The position numbers and the translations under genes are program-made. From JABMPR01 sp964508765 (lineage in GTDB: Bacteria > Fidelibacterota > UBA8477 > JABMPR01): a stretch of 64,000 bases of DNA. The notes under the pieces were generated by a model. It ran no database searches and had not been told where the DNA came from. It worked only from the letters and a program-made list of their open reading frames with translations. Each line of letters starts with the position of its first letter. Positions within the stretch are counted from its first letter, which is position 1. Shown in pieces: positions 1 to 9,434 of this stretch. The stretch spans positions 62,001-126,000 of the forward strand of contig CAZDVD010000003.1 in the NCBI GenBank assembly GCA_964508765.1, in the 5' to 3' direction.

Positions 1-891
1 TACGGTCTTATCATGGCTTTTATCAGGGGTGAAGAGGGTTCTGCAATGGTGCTGCTGGGTTTCCTTTCCATTGTGATTGCCTTTATTAATGATATGCTCT
101 ACGTTGCGAATGTGGTCCACACCGGCCATCTTATTTCATTTGGTCTTTTGATATTCATTTTAACTCAAGCCTTTTTGATTTCAATTCGCCACTCAAAAGT
201 CTATGCCACCATAGAACTTCAACGCACCAAACTGGAGCGAACCAACACAGCCTACCAATCTGAAATTGAGAGCCGGAAATCTGCCGAACAGGAGGTGCTC
301 AAGCATAAAGATCATCTCGAAGAGCTGGTTGAGGAGCGTACGGCTGAATTGCAGGTGGCCAATGAACGCCTCAAGGAACTGTCCCGGGTTGATGGATTAA
401 CCGGTATCGCTAATCGTCGTCGTTTGGATGAAGAATTGGATCGAGAGTGGAAACGAATGCTCAGAGAGAAACGTCCTCTCAGCGTCGTCCTGTCCGATAT
501 TGACCACTTTAAGCTCTACAATGATACCTATGGTCACCAGGGCGGAGATGAATGTCTCATTCGTGTTGCTACCGCCATTAAAGATTCAGTGAATCGACCT
601 GGTGATTTAACCGCCCGTTATGGTGGTGAAGAATTTTGCCTCGTGTTACCGGAGACCAGTGGTCAGGGAGCCATGCAGATTGCTGAGCTGGTGAGAAAAA
701 ATGTAGCTGAGATGAGTCTGGAGCACAAATCATCACCTGTGGCTGATATGGTCACGCTTAGTCTTGGAGTGGCGACAATTATTCCTTCTTCGGGAAGTCA
801 ACCCAGCGTTTTACTGGAAGCTGCGGATAGAGCTCTGTATCAGGCCAAGGGTAACGGACGGAACAGGGTAGAGCAGAACCTCAGCGAATAG
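1..891 (+). CDS. diguanylate cyclase, membrane-anchored (5' partial)
   Basis: The frame is open to the left edge, so the gene very likely starts outside the window. What is visible is a hydrophobic stretch of about 50 residues (at least two membrane segments, as at the end of a 7TM sensor module), a charged coiled coil of about 60 residues, and a complete C-terminal GGDEF domain. The active-site motif is GGEEF, and an RxxD inhibitory site (RPGD) lies five residues before it, so product inhibition by c-di-GMP is expected. The domain condenses two GTP to cyclic di-GMP at the inner membrane in response to an unknown signal. Function of the GGDEF domain is secure; the sensor type is inference. 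Confidence 0.9.
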   Translation, partial: YGLIMAFIRGEEGSAMVLLGFLSIVIAFINDMLYVANVVHTGHLISFGLLIFILTQAFLISIRHSKVYATIELQRTKLERTNTAYQSEIESRKSAEQEVLKHKDHLEELVEERTAELQVANERLKELSRVDGLTGIANRRRLDEELDREWKRMLREKRPLSVVLSDIDHFKLYNDTYGHQGGDECLIRVATAIKDSVNRPGDLTARYGGEEFCLVLPETSGQGAMQIAELVRKNVAEMSLEHKSSPVADMVTLSLGVATIIPSSGSQPSVLLEAADRALYQAKGNGRNRVEQNLSE

Positions 892-1211
892 TCATACCAT
901 ATGCTGGTTCATTACAAAGCACTGACTGCCTGTAATTATTAGTCAACAAACCCCGCGATAATTTCCAACTATTTACTCATTCGATTCAGACACGAATGCC
1001 ACCAATCATCACGAAATATCACGAAATATCACGAACAAATTGAACGGGAAAAGTGGTGAGCTTCAAAATCTTACATAGTGCTAATTCGTCCAATTCGTGT
1101 CAAAAGCTGAGCTGAATTTAATTATCCAATTCACACGTCTAAAAACTCGAAAGCGAATGTTGTGCTATTTATTAGGATTAAGACACTAATTTCACCAATT
1201 CTCACGAAACA
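892..1211. repeat. gene-free stretch with dispersed ACGAATT/ATCACGAAAT repeats
   Basis: No gene is seen here. The sequence ATCACGAAAT is repeated in tandem about 2.5 times at 1008-1037, preceded by GACACGAATG. A second, related copy lies near 1171-1220 (AGACACTAAT then TCACGAAACATCACGAAAA). An inverted copy of the left part (GACACGAATT on the minus strand) lies at 1085-1102. A related palindromic copy occurs upstream of nikR at 12301. These look like members of a dispersed intergenic repeat family. Confidence 0.6.
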
Positions 1212-1481
1212 TCACGAAAAAATGAAAAGGTATAAACTGTTTCCTTCTGGTTTAGCTGTAAAGCTAGCACGCACCCGGCTTAAACGTTCCCCTTCAAAGG
1301 CGTAAGCCTTGCGATCCTGTTCTGAGAGGAACCCCTCCTCCATATATTGAGCAATCATTTCACTGGCTGCCATATATTCACCATTCCTGATGGCCTGGTC
1401 GATCTGTTTCTTCATATCTGCTGAATCCTCAATCATAATTTGACTACTACACATACCAATGATGCCCATCGTGAACACCAC
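1212..1481 (-). CDS. small exported/lipoprotein-like protein, probably a truncated remnant
   Basis: The reading frame encodes 89 residues. It opens with a short hydrophobic stretch ending in a Cys (MGIIGMCSS), which resembles a lipoprotein signal, followed by a helical, charged region. I do not recognise the family. The start is a GTG, with AGGA a few bases upstream. The last residues (LYLFIFS) and the stop codon are formed by a copy of the ATCACGAAA repeat at 1200-1220. That suggests the 3' part of a longer gene was lost when the repeat was inserted or recombined. It may be a pseudogene; coding status is uncertain. Confidence 0.4.
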   Translation of the reverse strand: MVFTMGIIGMCSSQIMIEDSADMKKQIDQAIRNGEYMAASEMIAQYMEEGFLSEQDRKAYAFEGERLSRVRASFTAKPEGNSLYLFIFS

Positions 1482-1557
1482 GAGTCCTATCTCACCCCTG
1501 AAATTTTGAAATTCTGATTGGTAATATATATGTGTGGTGAAGCAAATACTTGAATTA

Positions 1558-2286
1558 TTAGGTGTTTATTTTTCCCGCTTCAAAAGGTTCCAGTCCGGCA
1601 TGGATATTCTCATGGGTGGAAGCTAAAATATCATCCAATTCCATGCCTGTCATGACTTTTGCACGGATAATGGTTCCAAAGCGCACAATGATCTTCCCGG
1701 GTTTTAAATGAAATGACCCCTTGTTCTTCATCTTGAATACCCCTGATATGGACATAGGGACGATATGGGCACCACTTTCCTTGGCAAAATGAAAAGCGAG
1801 ACGTTTAAAGGGGATAAGTTGACCATCCAGAGATCTTCCACCCTCTGGAAGCACAGTTATATGAACCCCTTCCTGAAGTCTCTGTTTTGCATGGTTGAAA
1901 CTTTTTAGCGAGCCCCGAATATTATCTCTCTGGATAGGAATATTTCCAACCCGTTTCACCACGGATCCATACAGGGGATATTTCAATTGATCCTCTGCAA
2001 TAATGCCTAGGAAGAATCCTGGTATGACTGCTTTCAGGAGGGGAATGTCGATGAGGCTGCTGTGGTTGGCCATAAAAATAAGCGGCTCTCCCACTGGGAT
2101 ATCTTCAGCAAACTCCAGTTCGGGTGTACTATTGATGAGTTTAAAGAGAGTATTTAAGCAGCGTTTCAGCCAGGGATCATAAGCTGCAGGTTCTTGAAAA
2201 AAAGATCGAAGTAGGAGGATGAACAGAACAGGTCCAAAATACCCCAGACCAATCATCCAGTAATAGATAGAAGAGAGAGACCTCAT
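1558..2286 (-). CDS. plsC: 1-acyl-sn-glycerol-3-phosphate acyltransferase (PlsC family)
   Basis: This 242-residue protein has an N-terminal membrane segment (about residues 5-28). The acyltransferase block I is NHSSLID (H75 and D80, the HX4D catalytic pair) and block III is PEGGRS (147-152), which binds the glycerol-phosphate. PlsC enzymes transfer an acyl chain to lysophosphatidic acid at the inner membrane, giving phosphatidic acid. Its start overlaps the end of the upstream lipid-kinase gene by a few bases, so the two are probably cotranscribed and both act in glycerolipid metabolism. The exact acceptor cannot be told from sequence. Confidence 0.88.
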   Translation of the reverse strand: MRSLSSIYYWMIGLGYFGPVLFILLLRSFFQEPAAYDPWLKRCLNTLFKLINSTPELEFAEDIPVGEPLIFMANHSSLIDIPLLKAVIPGFFLGIIAEDQLKYPLYGSVVKRVGNIPIQRDNIRGSLKSFNHAKQRLQEGVHITVLPEGGRSLDGQLIPFKRLAFHFAKESGAHIVPMSISGVFKMKNKGSFHLKPGKIIVRFGTIIRAKVMTGMELDDILASTHENIHAGLEPFEAGKINT

Positions 2287-3173
2287 TTCCAGAAGACATC
2301 AATTGTCTGCTTCAGGCAATCTACCTCAAGGGGTGTAGAACCCATGAGTTCGCCGTCTGGAGTCAGGACCTTTGGGATGTTCGTCTCAACAAGAATGCGG
2401 CTGGCCTGGAAGCACTCGACCTCTTCCATATGGATGTGCTCACCTGTCATGATTTTGGGGAAACTTCTAATCAGGCCGATTCTGCTTTTTGGACCCAGGA
2501 TGGTTACATCCAGCAAACCATCATCAGTTTTTGCAGCAGGAGCCATGAGGAAATTGGCGGTGTAGCGTGTGTTTGATATTTCCACAAAGACATTGTCCCG
2601 CTCAATATGTTGACCATCAATCTCCATGGTCACCTTGTGAGTACTGAGCATGAGAATATGGTACAGACTTCCCAGGGTATATGAGATGTTGCCCAGAGCT
2701 TTCAGCTTTAAGGCAGTTGCACTAATATCGGCAACCAGACCCAGACCCAAAATATTCAGGTAATACCAGGTTTCGCCCTCGGTTTTGAAACGACCCACAT
2801 CGAATTTGCGTGTTTGACCAGCTTTGATAATATCCAGGGCAGGTTTCCAGTCATTGTGATGAAGATCCATGTCACGGACAAAGGCATTCCCCGTTCCAAC
2901 CGGCAGGACGCCAATTGATGGTTTTTGAATACTGTTGTTCCGATAATATCCGTTGATGACCTCAAACAGGGTACCATCTCCCCCAGCTGCTATCACACTG
3001 GCAAACTGGCTCAGGTCAGCTGATTCCACCAGCTCAACACCATGTCCTTGATGTTCAGTGAGCATCAGATCATAGGGTAAATCAATGCTTTTCATGTAGT
3101 CCTGGACCTGGGTGAGAATCTTGCCTGCATGACCATGCCCTGCCCAGGGGTTAAAAACAAGTAGGTGCTTCAT
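2283..3173 (-). CDS. diacylglycerol kinase family lipid kinase
   Basis: The protein begins MKHLLVFNPWAGHG and carries the GGDGT nucleotide-binding motif (AAGGDGTLFEVING) and the PVGTGNAF motif of the DagK/YegS/sphingosine-kinase family. Members phosphorylate diacylglycerol or related lipids with ATP at the membrane. I chose the ATG at 3173: the frame extends upstream to a TTG at 3218, but conserved sequence begins at the ATG and an AGAAAG purine run precedes it. It overlaps plsC at its 3' end and probably forms an operon with it. A second paralogue lies at 6179-7102 on the other strand. Substrate is not determined. Confidence 0.85.
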   Translation of the reverse strand: MKHLLVFNPWAGHGHAGKILTQVQDYMKSIDLPYDLMLTEHQGHGVELVESADLSQFASVIAAGGDGTLFEVINGYYRNNSIQKPSIGVLPVGTGNAFVRDMDLHHNDWKPALDIIKAGQTRKFDVGRFKTEGETWYYLNILGLGLVADISATALKLKALGNISYTLGSLYHILMLSTHKVTMEIDGQHIERDNVFVEISNTRYTANFLMAPAAKTDDGLLDVTILGPKSRIGLIRSFPKIMTGEHIHMEEVECFQASRILVETNIPKVLTPDGELMGSTPLEVDCLKQTIDVFWK

Positions 3174-3361
3174 ATATGCCAATCTTTCTGTTTTGAGAGC
3201 TATGGATGAACGATTCAATATACTCGGAAAAACGTTTCATTTTTGCAGATATTTCAGTGAGATGAGCAGATGCAGGACTTGATTGTAGCAAGCACTTCAT
3301 TTAACTTTCATGGCTCTATCAACTCTGATGAAGCAAGCTTGATTTAAACGAAGGAAACACA

Positions 3362-4792
3362 ATGGATCTACATCAATTACTTTCTGGTATTGACGTCAGA
3401 GCCGATTGGATCGGTCTACGTTATGTAAAAGAAAATACAGGATTTCGACTGGTTCGGGATGGTAAACCCGAAGCCAATACAAGAGAATCAAAACAAGGTG
3501 TTATGGTAGAGGTACTGGTGAATGGCCAGTTCGCCTACTATGGAACCAGCCGTCTCGATAAACCAGGCATACAGGCTGCTGCAGAAAGAGCCGTGAAGCT
3601 GGCTACAGCTGCCTCAAAATTCAGTTTGCACTCTTTTGGAGTCGATGCACGACCAGTGGCTAAAGGGAGCTATAGCTCACCCTTCCAGACTGCTGCCGAT
3701 GCTTTTTCACCAGGAGAGTTGTCAGATCTGCTCATCAAAGCCACTGCGGAATTAAAGGTTTCAGATAAAATCGTCACCACCAATGCCATGGCCCGCACAG
3801 TGGAAACTGAATCTCATTTTATCGCCTCAAATGGAAGCGATGTTAATCAGAAATATCTCATGGTTTCTGCAGATTATTCAGCCATTGCACATGATGGTAA
3901 CGTGACACAAAAGAGGACCGATGGTGGTCTCCTGGCTAAGAGTTATCAAGCTGGAATGGAAGTGTTCAATGAAGCTGATGTTTTGCATCGCTGCCGTAAT
4001 ATTGGTGCTGAAGCTGTTGAATTGCTCACGGCAGAGGAATGTCCCACGGGTACCATGGATTTAGTACTCGCTCCAGACCAGATGATGCTCCAAATCCACG
4101 AGAGTGTTGGTCATGCTCTGGAAATTGATCGCATTCTCGGTGATGAGCGCAACTATGCAGGATGGAGTTTTGTCCGCCTGGAAGATTTTGGTAAACTGCA
4201 GTATGGTTCACCCCTTATGAATATCACCTTTGATCCCTATGTGGAGAATCAATTTGCCTCCTATGCCTATGATGATGGTGGTCTGAAAGCTGAGAAGGAA
4301 TTCCTTATCAAAGATGGTCTCCTGATCCGCGGTCTGGGCGGGATGGAAAGCCAGATACGCTCCGGTATCGACGGGGTGGCTAACTTCAGAGCCAGTTCAT
4401 GGAACCGTGCCCCCATTGATCGTATGGCCAATCTCAATCTGGAACCAGGCAACTCAACCCAGGATGAAATGATCGCTGCAGTTGAGAAGGGTGTCTATAT
4501 GACCTCCAATCGCTCCTGGTCCATTGATGACTATCGCAACAAATTCCAGTTTGGTTGTGAATATGGTAAGCTCATCGAAAATGGAAAACTGACCAAAACA
4601 GTCAAGAATCCAAATTATCGAGCTATTTCCAACCCCTTCTGGCGTAGCTTGAAGATGCTGGGAAATCAAGACACTTTTGAGATCTACGGAACACCCTTCT
4701 GTGGTAAGGGCGAACCCAACCAGATCATTCGTGTCGGACATGCCAGCCCAATATGTCTGTTTGGAGATGTGGAGATATTTGGTGGGGCTTAA
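3362..4792 (+). CDS. tldD: TldD-type metalloprotease
   Basis: The product is 476 residues, the usual length for TldD. The zinc site is HESVGH at 246-251 (the HExxxH motif of the TldD subunit), in the conserved setting QIHESVGHALEIDR. TldD forms a heterodimer with TldE/PmbA and cleaves unfolded or modified peptides; in enterobacteria it processes microcin B17 and the CcdA antitoxin. The ATG at 3362 follows a GAAGGAAA ribosome-binding site. The tldE homologue follows directly, so the two subunits are encoded as a pair. No candidate peptide substrate gene is visible next to them. Confidence 0.92.
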   Translation: MDLHQLLSGIDVRADWIGLRYVKENTGFRLVRDGKPEANTRESKQGVMVEVLVNGQFAYYGTSRLDKPGIQAAAERAVKLATAASKFSLHSFGVDARPVAKGSYSSPFQTAADAFSPGELSDLLIKATAELKVSDKIVTTNAMARTVETESHFIASNGSDVNQKYLMVSADYSAIAHDGNVTQKRTDGGLLAKSYQAGMEVFNEADVLHRCRNIGAEAVELLTAEECPTGTMDLVLAPDQMMLQIHESVGHALEIDRILGDERNYAGWSFVRLEDFGKLQYGSPLMNITFDPYVENQFASYAYDDGGLKAEKEFLIKDGLLIRGLGGMESQIRSGIDGVANFRASSWNRAPIDRMANLNLEPGNSTQDEMIAAVEKGVYMTSNRSWSIDDYRNKFQFGCEYGKLIENGKLTKTVKNPNYRAISNPFWRSLKMLGNQDTFEIYGTPFCGKGEPNQIIRVGHASPICLFGDVEIFGGA

Positions 4793-4849
4793 ATGCGCTC
4801 CTGATGAACCCGCTATCTTGACAGTTGATAATATTTATAGAGGTACCCA

Positions 4850-6172
4850 ATGGAAAAATTATTTAAACAAATTAATCAGACAATGATGACTGAAGTCCGC
4901 GACGGAGAATGTTTGGGACTGAGTTTTGGAGGCGAACAATCTACCTTCACTCGAATTAATGCAGCCAAAGTCAGACAAATTGGCAATGTAGATGAAGCCG
5001 ATCTAGGTTTTAATCTCATATTCAATGGTTGCAGAACCACATCAAGCATCTCCCTGACTGGTGATCTGGATGAAGATCTCAGCAGAGCCAGAGGAGAACT
5101 TGAACGGTTGCGAGCTGAAGTAGTCCAACTCCCAGAAGATCCATATTTGGTTCTCCCTGAAAGCACAGAAACCAGCCGAAGTGAAAAGCATGGTAACTTA
5201 CCTGACGCAGAAGCGGTCCCTGCGATACTATTGCCTGCCATGGGAGACGTTGATCTCACAGGTATCTGGGCTTCAGGTCGCGTGTTTCAAGGCAGCGCCA
5301 ACTCGGCAGGTGGATATCACTGGTTTGCCTCTGATTCATTCTCCCTGGACTATTCACTCATTACACCTTCTGAAAAAATGGTGAAAGCCACCTATGCTGG
5401 CACAGAATGGGATCAAGCAGCCTACGAGGTATTTCTAGCCGATTCAATCACCAAGCTGGAACTCATGTCCTTGCCACCCAAAAAGATTGAACCTGGCGAT
5501 TACAGGACCTTTATTGCTTCTGCCGGTGTGTCTGATATTCTCTCCATGTTCTCATGGGGCGGTGTCTCCGAGGCCGCTATTCGTCAGAGTGAGAGTTGTC
5601 TCGGTAAAATGCGCAATGAAAATGTCAGGTTGAGTGATCTATTTAGTTTCTCTGAAGACTTCAGTACCGGTTTTTCACCGCGTTTTAATGGGAATGGTGA
5701 AGTCGCCCCTGAGAAGACCATTCTTATCGATGGTGGTGAGTTAACCAACACCCTGGTAAGCACCAGAACCGCCAAAGAATATGGTGTTGAATCAAACTTT
5801 GCTTCAGAGGGGGAGAGCATGCGCGCTCCTTCCATGGCAGGTGGCTCATTGAAAGAAGCAGATATTCTGGAAACGCTGGGAACAGGTGTGTATCTCTCAA
5901 ATCTGCACTATTTGAATTGGAGCGACATGATCGGTGGTCGGATTACCGGTATGACACGCTATGCTTGTTTCTGGGTAGAAGATGGCAAAATTGTGGCTCC
6001 CATCGAAAACATGCGCTTTGATGATAGTATCTACAGATTCCTCGGTGAAAATCTGGAAGCAGTAACAGAGAAACTGCACATCAACCCAGATGTGGGAACC
6101 TATGAAGGGCGCGAACTGAGTGCCATCGTCTGTCCCGGTGTTTTACTGAAATCATTTTCATTAACCCTATAG
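4850..6172 (+). CDS. tldE: TldE/PmbA-family protease subunit
   Basis: This 440-residue protein is homologous to TldD but has no HExxxH motif, as expected of the TldE/PmbA subunit, which provides structural support to the TldD active site. Typical family sequence is seen near the middle and end (for example DGGELTNTLVSTRTAKEYG and GGRITGMTRYACFWVEDG). It begins 57 bases after tldD with an AGAGG ribosome-binding site and ends at a TAG that directly abuts the next gene, so tldD, tldE and the lipid kinase may share a transcript. Confidence 0.9.
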   Translation: MEKLFKQINQTMMTEVRDGECLGLSFGGEQSTFTRINAAKVRQIGNVDEADLGFNLIFNGCRTTSSISLTGDLDEDLSRARGELERLRAEVVQLPEDPYLVLPESTETSRSEKHGNLPDAEAVPAILLPAMGDVDLTGIWASGRVFQGSANSAGGYHWFASDSFSLDYSLITPSEKMVKATYAGTEWDQAAYEVFLADSITKLELMSLPPKKIEPGDYRTFIASAGVSDILSMFSWGGVSEAAIRQSESCLGKMRNENVRLSDLFSFSEDFSTGFSPRFNGNGEVAPEKTILIDGGELTNTLVSTRTAKEYGVESNFASEGESMRAPSMAGGSLKEADILETLGTGVYLSNLHYLNWSDMIGGRITGMTRYACFWVEDGKIVAPIENMRFDDSIYRFLGENLEAVTEKLHINPDVGTYEGRELSAIVCPGVLLKSFSLTL

Positions 6173-6178
6173 GTGCCT

Positions 6179-7102
6179 ATGCCAAAAGCCATTAAAAAAC
6201 ATCGATATTTACTGATTGTCAATCCTGAAGCAGGTAACCGTTCCACGATGAAGGCTTTGCCAGACATCGAGCGACTCCTGCGGGAACGAAAAGCCGAATA
6301 TGAATTCCATTTCACCAAGGAACGTCGGCATGCTACAGAGTTGGTCAAGGAATTCGGTTCTGGTTTTGATGTAATCGTTTCGGTGGGTGGTGACGGTACC
6401 ATCAATGAAATTGTAAACGGAATGCCGGATCTCAATAAGCCCATGGGAATATTGCCAATTGGAACAGGCAATGATTTCGCCAGAAGCTGCTCAATCAAAA
6501 TCGGTGATCTTGAAGCTGCAGTTGATACCCTTATGGCTCATGATGTCAAAAAAATTGATGTGGGTGAAGTCAATGGACGAAGATTTGTGAATGTTATGGG
6601 TCTGGGCTTTGAGGGCTTGGCCAACGATTACGGCGCTATTTTATCCTTCTTAAAGGGGACTCCCAAATACTTGCTGGCTATTGGCGGTGCTTTTATCACA
6701 TATCGACGAATGCCTCTGCGGATAAAAATCAATGATCTTGAAATAGATGAAAAAGTTTTTCTTATGAGTATTGGTAATGGCTGGAACGTGGGTGGTGGCT
6801 TGCAGCTAACCCCCAAAGCGATTATTGATGATGGTTTTTTTGATGTTTGTTATGTGCAGAACATTAGCAGATTGAGAATTATCCAGGTATTTACAAAACT
6901 ATATGATGGAACCGCCGATGAGGTCTCAGAAATGGAGATACACCAGACCAAAGCATTGACCATAGAAAGTGATCTCCCCATTCCAGCTCATATCGATGGA
7001 GAGTCATTTGATCCTGTTCAGAAATCGTTTAAGGTTAAACTGATTCCCAAGGCTCAGGAGATTATTGGAAACTGGTCAGCGGACACAAGATTTAACCAAT
7101 AG
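6179..7102 (+). CDS. diacylglycerol kinase family lipid kinase (second copy)
   Basis: Like the gene at 2283-3173, it has the N-terminal LLIVNPEAG motif, SVGGDGTINEIVNG nucleotide-binding loop and PIGTGNDFARS motif of the DagK/YegS family, over about 307 residues. A GTG at 6173 directly follows the tldE stop, but the ATG at 6179 is preferred because AGGTG sits just upstream and family members begin near this residue. The two paralogues are clearly diverged from each other, so they probably do not result from a recent duplication. The lipid substrate is unknown. Confidence 0.85.
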   Translation: MPKAIKKHRYLLIVNPEAGNRSTMKALPDIERLLRERKAEYEFHFTKERRHATELVKEFGSGFDVIVSVGGDGTINEIVNGMPDLNKPMGILPIGTGNDFARSCSIKIGDLEAAVDTLMAHDVKKIDVGEVNGRRFVNVMGLGFEGLANDYGAILSFLKGTPKYLLAIGGAFITYRRMPLRIKINDLEIDEKVFLMSIGNGWNVGGGLQLTPKAIIDDGFFDVCYVQNISRLRIIQVFTKLYDGTADEVSEMEIHQTKALTIESDLPIPAHIDGESFDPVQKSFKVKLIPKAQEIIGNWSADTRFNQ

Positions 7103-7138
7103 AGTAAGCAATAACCATATATGTCAGAGGTGATTTTG

Positions 7139-8038
7139 ATGAAACGTTTAGTTATCCTAGTAATGGTGTTGGTTCTGGCGAGTACTATGCTTCTCGGGCA
7201 AGAGTTAAAGCCCTATACCATGGGAGCACAGAGTTCTGAAGCGTTGGATGTGGTTCGTGAAAAAACCAGTCAGGCACTTACTGATGCCGGTTTTACTATC
7301 CTGGGTGACTATCAACCCGCAAAGGATGAAACGAGATGGGTCTATGTCGTGAATTCACCTGAGATGACTGAAGCTGTTCAAGAAGTTGGTGAATTAACAG
7401 GATTTGCTGCCACCCTGCGCGTAGCTCTTACTGTAGAGGGAGGCGGGGTAAATATTTCATATACAAATCCTATCTATCTGGGGAATGCTTATTTCCAAAA
7501 GAATTTTTCAGATGTTGAAGACAAATTTCTCATCGTTCAGGGTAAATTGAAAAAAGCAATGGCTGCTCTGGGGACTGTAAAGGACCAACCCTTTGGCGCA
7601 GAAGAAGGTATGACAGCCAAAGATATTGGTCACTACCACTATATGTTTGGTATGGAATATTTTGAAGATGTGGTTGAACTCACTGAATTTTCCAGCTATG
7701 ACGTAGGAAAAAGCATTATTAAATCCAAACTGTCCAAAGGTGGAGATACGAAACTCGTCTATACCTATGAGGTTCCGGGTCAAGATTTAACACTATATGG
7801 TGTTGCCTTGAGTGGTGAAACTGGTGAAGAACGTTTTCTACCCATCATCGATATTGGCAGCCCTAAACATACCGCATTTTTACCCTACGAGATTCTTCTC
7901 ATGGGAAATACTGCCGTCATGATGCATGGTCGTTATCGAATTGCTCTAGCTTTTCCTGATCTGACCATGACTACCTTTTTGAAAATCATGTCTACGCCTG
8001 GTGATATAGAAGATTTGATGCGGAGTGTTACGGAATAG
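7139..8038 (+). CDS. exported protein of unknown function (DUF302-like N-terminal part)
   Basis: The protein starts with a clear signal peptide (MKRLVILVMVLVLASTMLLG) and probably acts in the periplasm. The frame has an upstream ATG at 7121, but an AGAGGTGAT ribosome-binding site fits the ATG at 7139. Residues about 35-110 (ALDVVREKTSQALTDAGFTI and on) resemble the two-strand, one-helix layout of DUF302-type domains; I am not sure of that match. The C-terminal half is rich in beta strands and ends with an amphipathic helix. It follows the lipid kinase by 36 bases and might be cotranscribed. I do not assign a function. Confidence 0.7.
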   Translation: MKRLVILVMVLVLASTMLLGQELKPYTMGAQSSEALDVVREKTSQALTDAGFTILGDYQPAKDETRWVYVVNSPEMTEAVQEVGELTGFAATLRVALTVEGGGVNISYTNPIYLGNAYFQKNFSDVEDKFLIVQGKLKKAMAALGTVKDQPFGAEEGMTAKDIGHYHYMFGMEYFEDVVELTEFSSYDVGKSIIKSKLSKGGDTKLVYTYEVPGQDLTLYGVALSGETGEERFLPIIDIGSPKHTAFLPYEILLMGNTAVMMHGRYRIALAFPDLTMTTFLKIMSTPGDIEDLMRSVTE

Positions 8039-8058
8039 TCGTCTTGCCGGGTTGAAGC

Positions 8059-8796
8059 TTAATGTGAATGGGGATGTCGCGTCAAAGAATGTGGCACTTC
8101 CAGCTTATGGCTTTCCATCAACTGCAGATCTCCAAGAATTTCAGCAGTTTTACCTATCTTTATGATCTGACCTTCATCAAGTAGGATCATCTGTTTACAA
8201 GTCTCCAATACAAGTTCCAGATCATGGGTGGCCAGAATCAGGGTTCCGGCCATCTTGTCAAACAGTTTGATGAAATTGCGTCGCCCATAGGGATCCAGTT
8301 CACGCGTCGGTTCGTCAAAGAGGGTAATGTCAGAACGTCGAGCGAGAGCCGTGGCGATACATACCTTTCTACGTTCTCCATAACTCAAATGGTGAGCAGA
8401 TCTTTGCTCATAGCCGTCAAGAGAGACTTGAGAGAGTGCCGCTTGCCCTCGTTCCAAAGCCATTTTCTCGTCAAGACCAAGCGTATCCAGCCCAAAGCAG
8501 ACATCTTCAATGACGGTGGGCATAAATAGCATTTCGTCTGGGTTTTGAAATACAAAGCTCATTTGCTCCCGGAGACTGTCGGCGTTCTTTGCAGATAAAG
8601 GCGTATCATTGATCAGGATTTCCCCTTGGGTGTGAATCAGCCCGGTAATGGCCAATAGCAACGATGTTTTGCCGGCTCCATTGGGTCCCACCAGGGCGGT
8701 TCTTGAACCTTTTTCCAGTTGGAATTCAAGATCATTAAGTGCTGGAACGCCGTCACTATAAGTATAGCTAAGTCGTCGAACTGAGATTTGGCTCAT
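8059..8796 (-). CDS. nikO: nickel ECF transporter ATPase NikO/CbiO
   Basis: This is a 245-residue ABC ATPase: Walker A GPNGAGKT (37-44), signature LSYGERRK (137-144), Walker B ITLFDEPT (157-164) and an ATHD switch region. It is the A-component that powers metal uptake with NikQ and NikM. It overlaps nikQ by four bases (ATGA), the end of a seven-gene minus-strand operon. The operon begins with nikR, which makes nickel more likely than cobalt as substrate, although the CbiO and NikO families cannot be separated by this subunit alone. Confidence 0.9.
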   Translation of the reverse strand: MSQISVRRLSYTYSDGVPALNDLEFQLEKGSRTALVGPNGAGKTSLLLAITGLIHTQGEILINDTPLSAKNADSLREQMSFVFQNPDEMLFMPTVIEDVCFGLDTLGLDEKMALERGQAALSQVSLDGYEQRSAHHLSYGERRKVCIATALARRSDITLFDEPTRELDPYGRRNFIKLFDKMAGTLILATHDLELVLETCKQMILLDEGQIIKIGKTAEILGDLQLMESHKLEVPHSLTRHPHSH

Positions 8797-9434
8797 CGAA
8801 AATCTCCAGTAAAACCCCTCATTTGCATGGCCTGGTAGACATGCTCAGCTCGTTCATAACTCCGTACGAGTAACATACCGATCATGTTTGCATATACTCC
8901 GATCCGTTTCCAACCGGAAACCGAACTATGCCGCATGTGGACTGCCCTTTCCAAGGCTTCAATTTCACCGATCAGTAGGAAAAAGTAACGATACATAAAT
9001 GAAAGAATGATGATAAATAGTTTTGGTGTTTTCCAGCGAGATAATTGTTTAAGAATCTCATGGAATGGGGTAGTAGAAGTGAGTAGCAGCAGGGTGAATA
9101 TGCTTAATAAGGATTTTATAGTGGTTTCGACCATTTGAGCAAACGAGAAATTTCCTGATACATAATTCACAATAACAATGAGGACAGAAAAGGGGAGGAC
9201 CAATGCGGAACGGGAAAGCAGAAAAGAAAAAGGTACTCGAGAGCTATGTGTGATCGCCACCATAATGATAACATAAATCAGCAATCCAGTCCAGATGTGA
9301 GGGGGATTCATGAGGGGGATCACAAAGAGGAGTGTTATTAAGGCTAGGAAAACTCCCCTTATTTTCAATGACGGGGAGCGCCTATGTATGGGACTGTCGA
9401 GTTTTGAATAACGATCTATAAAGGCACGATTCAT
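8793..9434 (-). CDS. nikQ: nickel ECF transporter transmembrane component NikQ/CbiQ
   Basis: This 213-residue protein has about five membrane segments and the cytoplasmic coupling helices of the T-component, with conserved arginines in the segment EALERAVHMRHSS and a second one near the C-terminus (RSYERAEHVYQAMQMRG). It links the ATPase to the substrate-binding NikM. It overlaps both neighbours by four bases, which indicates translational coupling in the nik operon. Confidence 0.88.
   Translation of the reverse strand: MNRAFIDRYSKLDSPIHRRSPSLKIRGVFLALITLLFVIPLMNPPHIWTGLLIYVIIMVAITHSSRVPFSFLLSRSALVLPFSVLIVIVNYVSGNFSFAQMVETTIKSLLSIFTLLLLTSTTPFHEILKQLSRWKTPKLFIIILSFMYRYFFLLIGEIEALERAVHMRHSSVSGWKRIGVYANMIGMLLVRSYERAEHVYQAMQMRGFTGDFR

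Noticed and set aside
3362..6172. tldD-tldE as part of a peptide natural-product cluster
   Set aside because: No precursor peptide, cyclodehydratase or exporter gene is found nearby.
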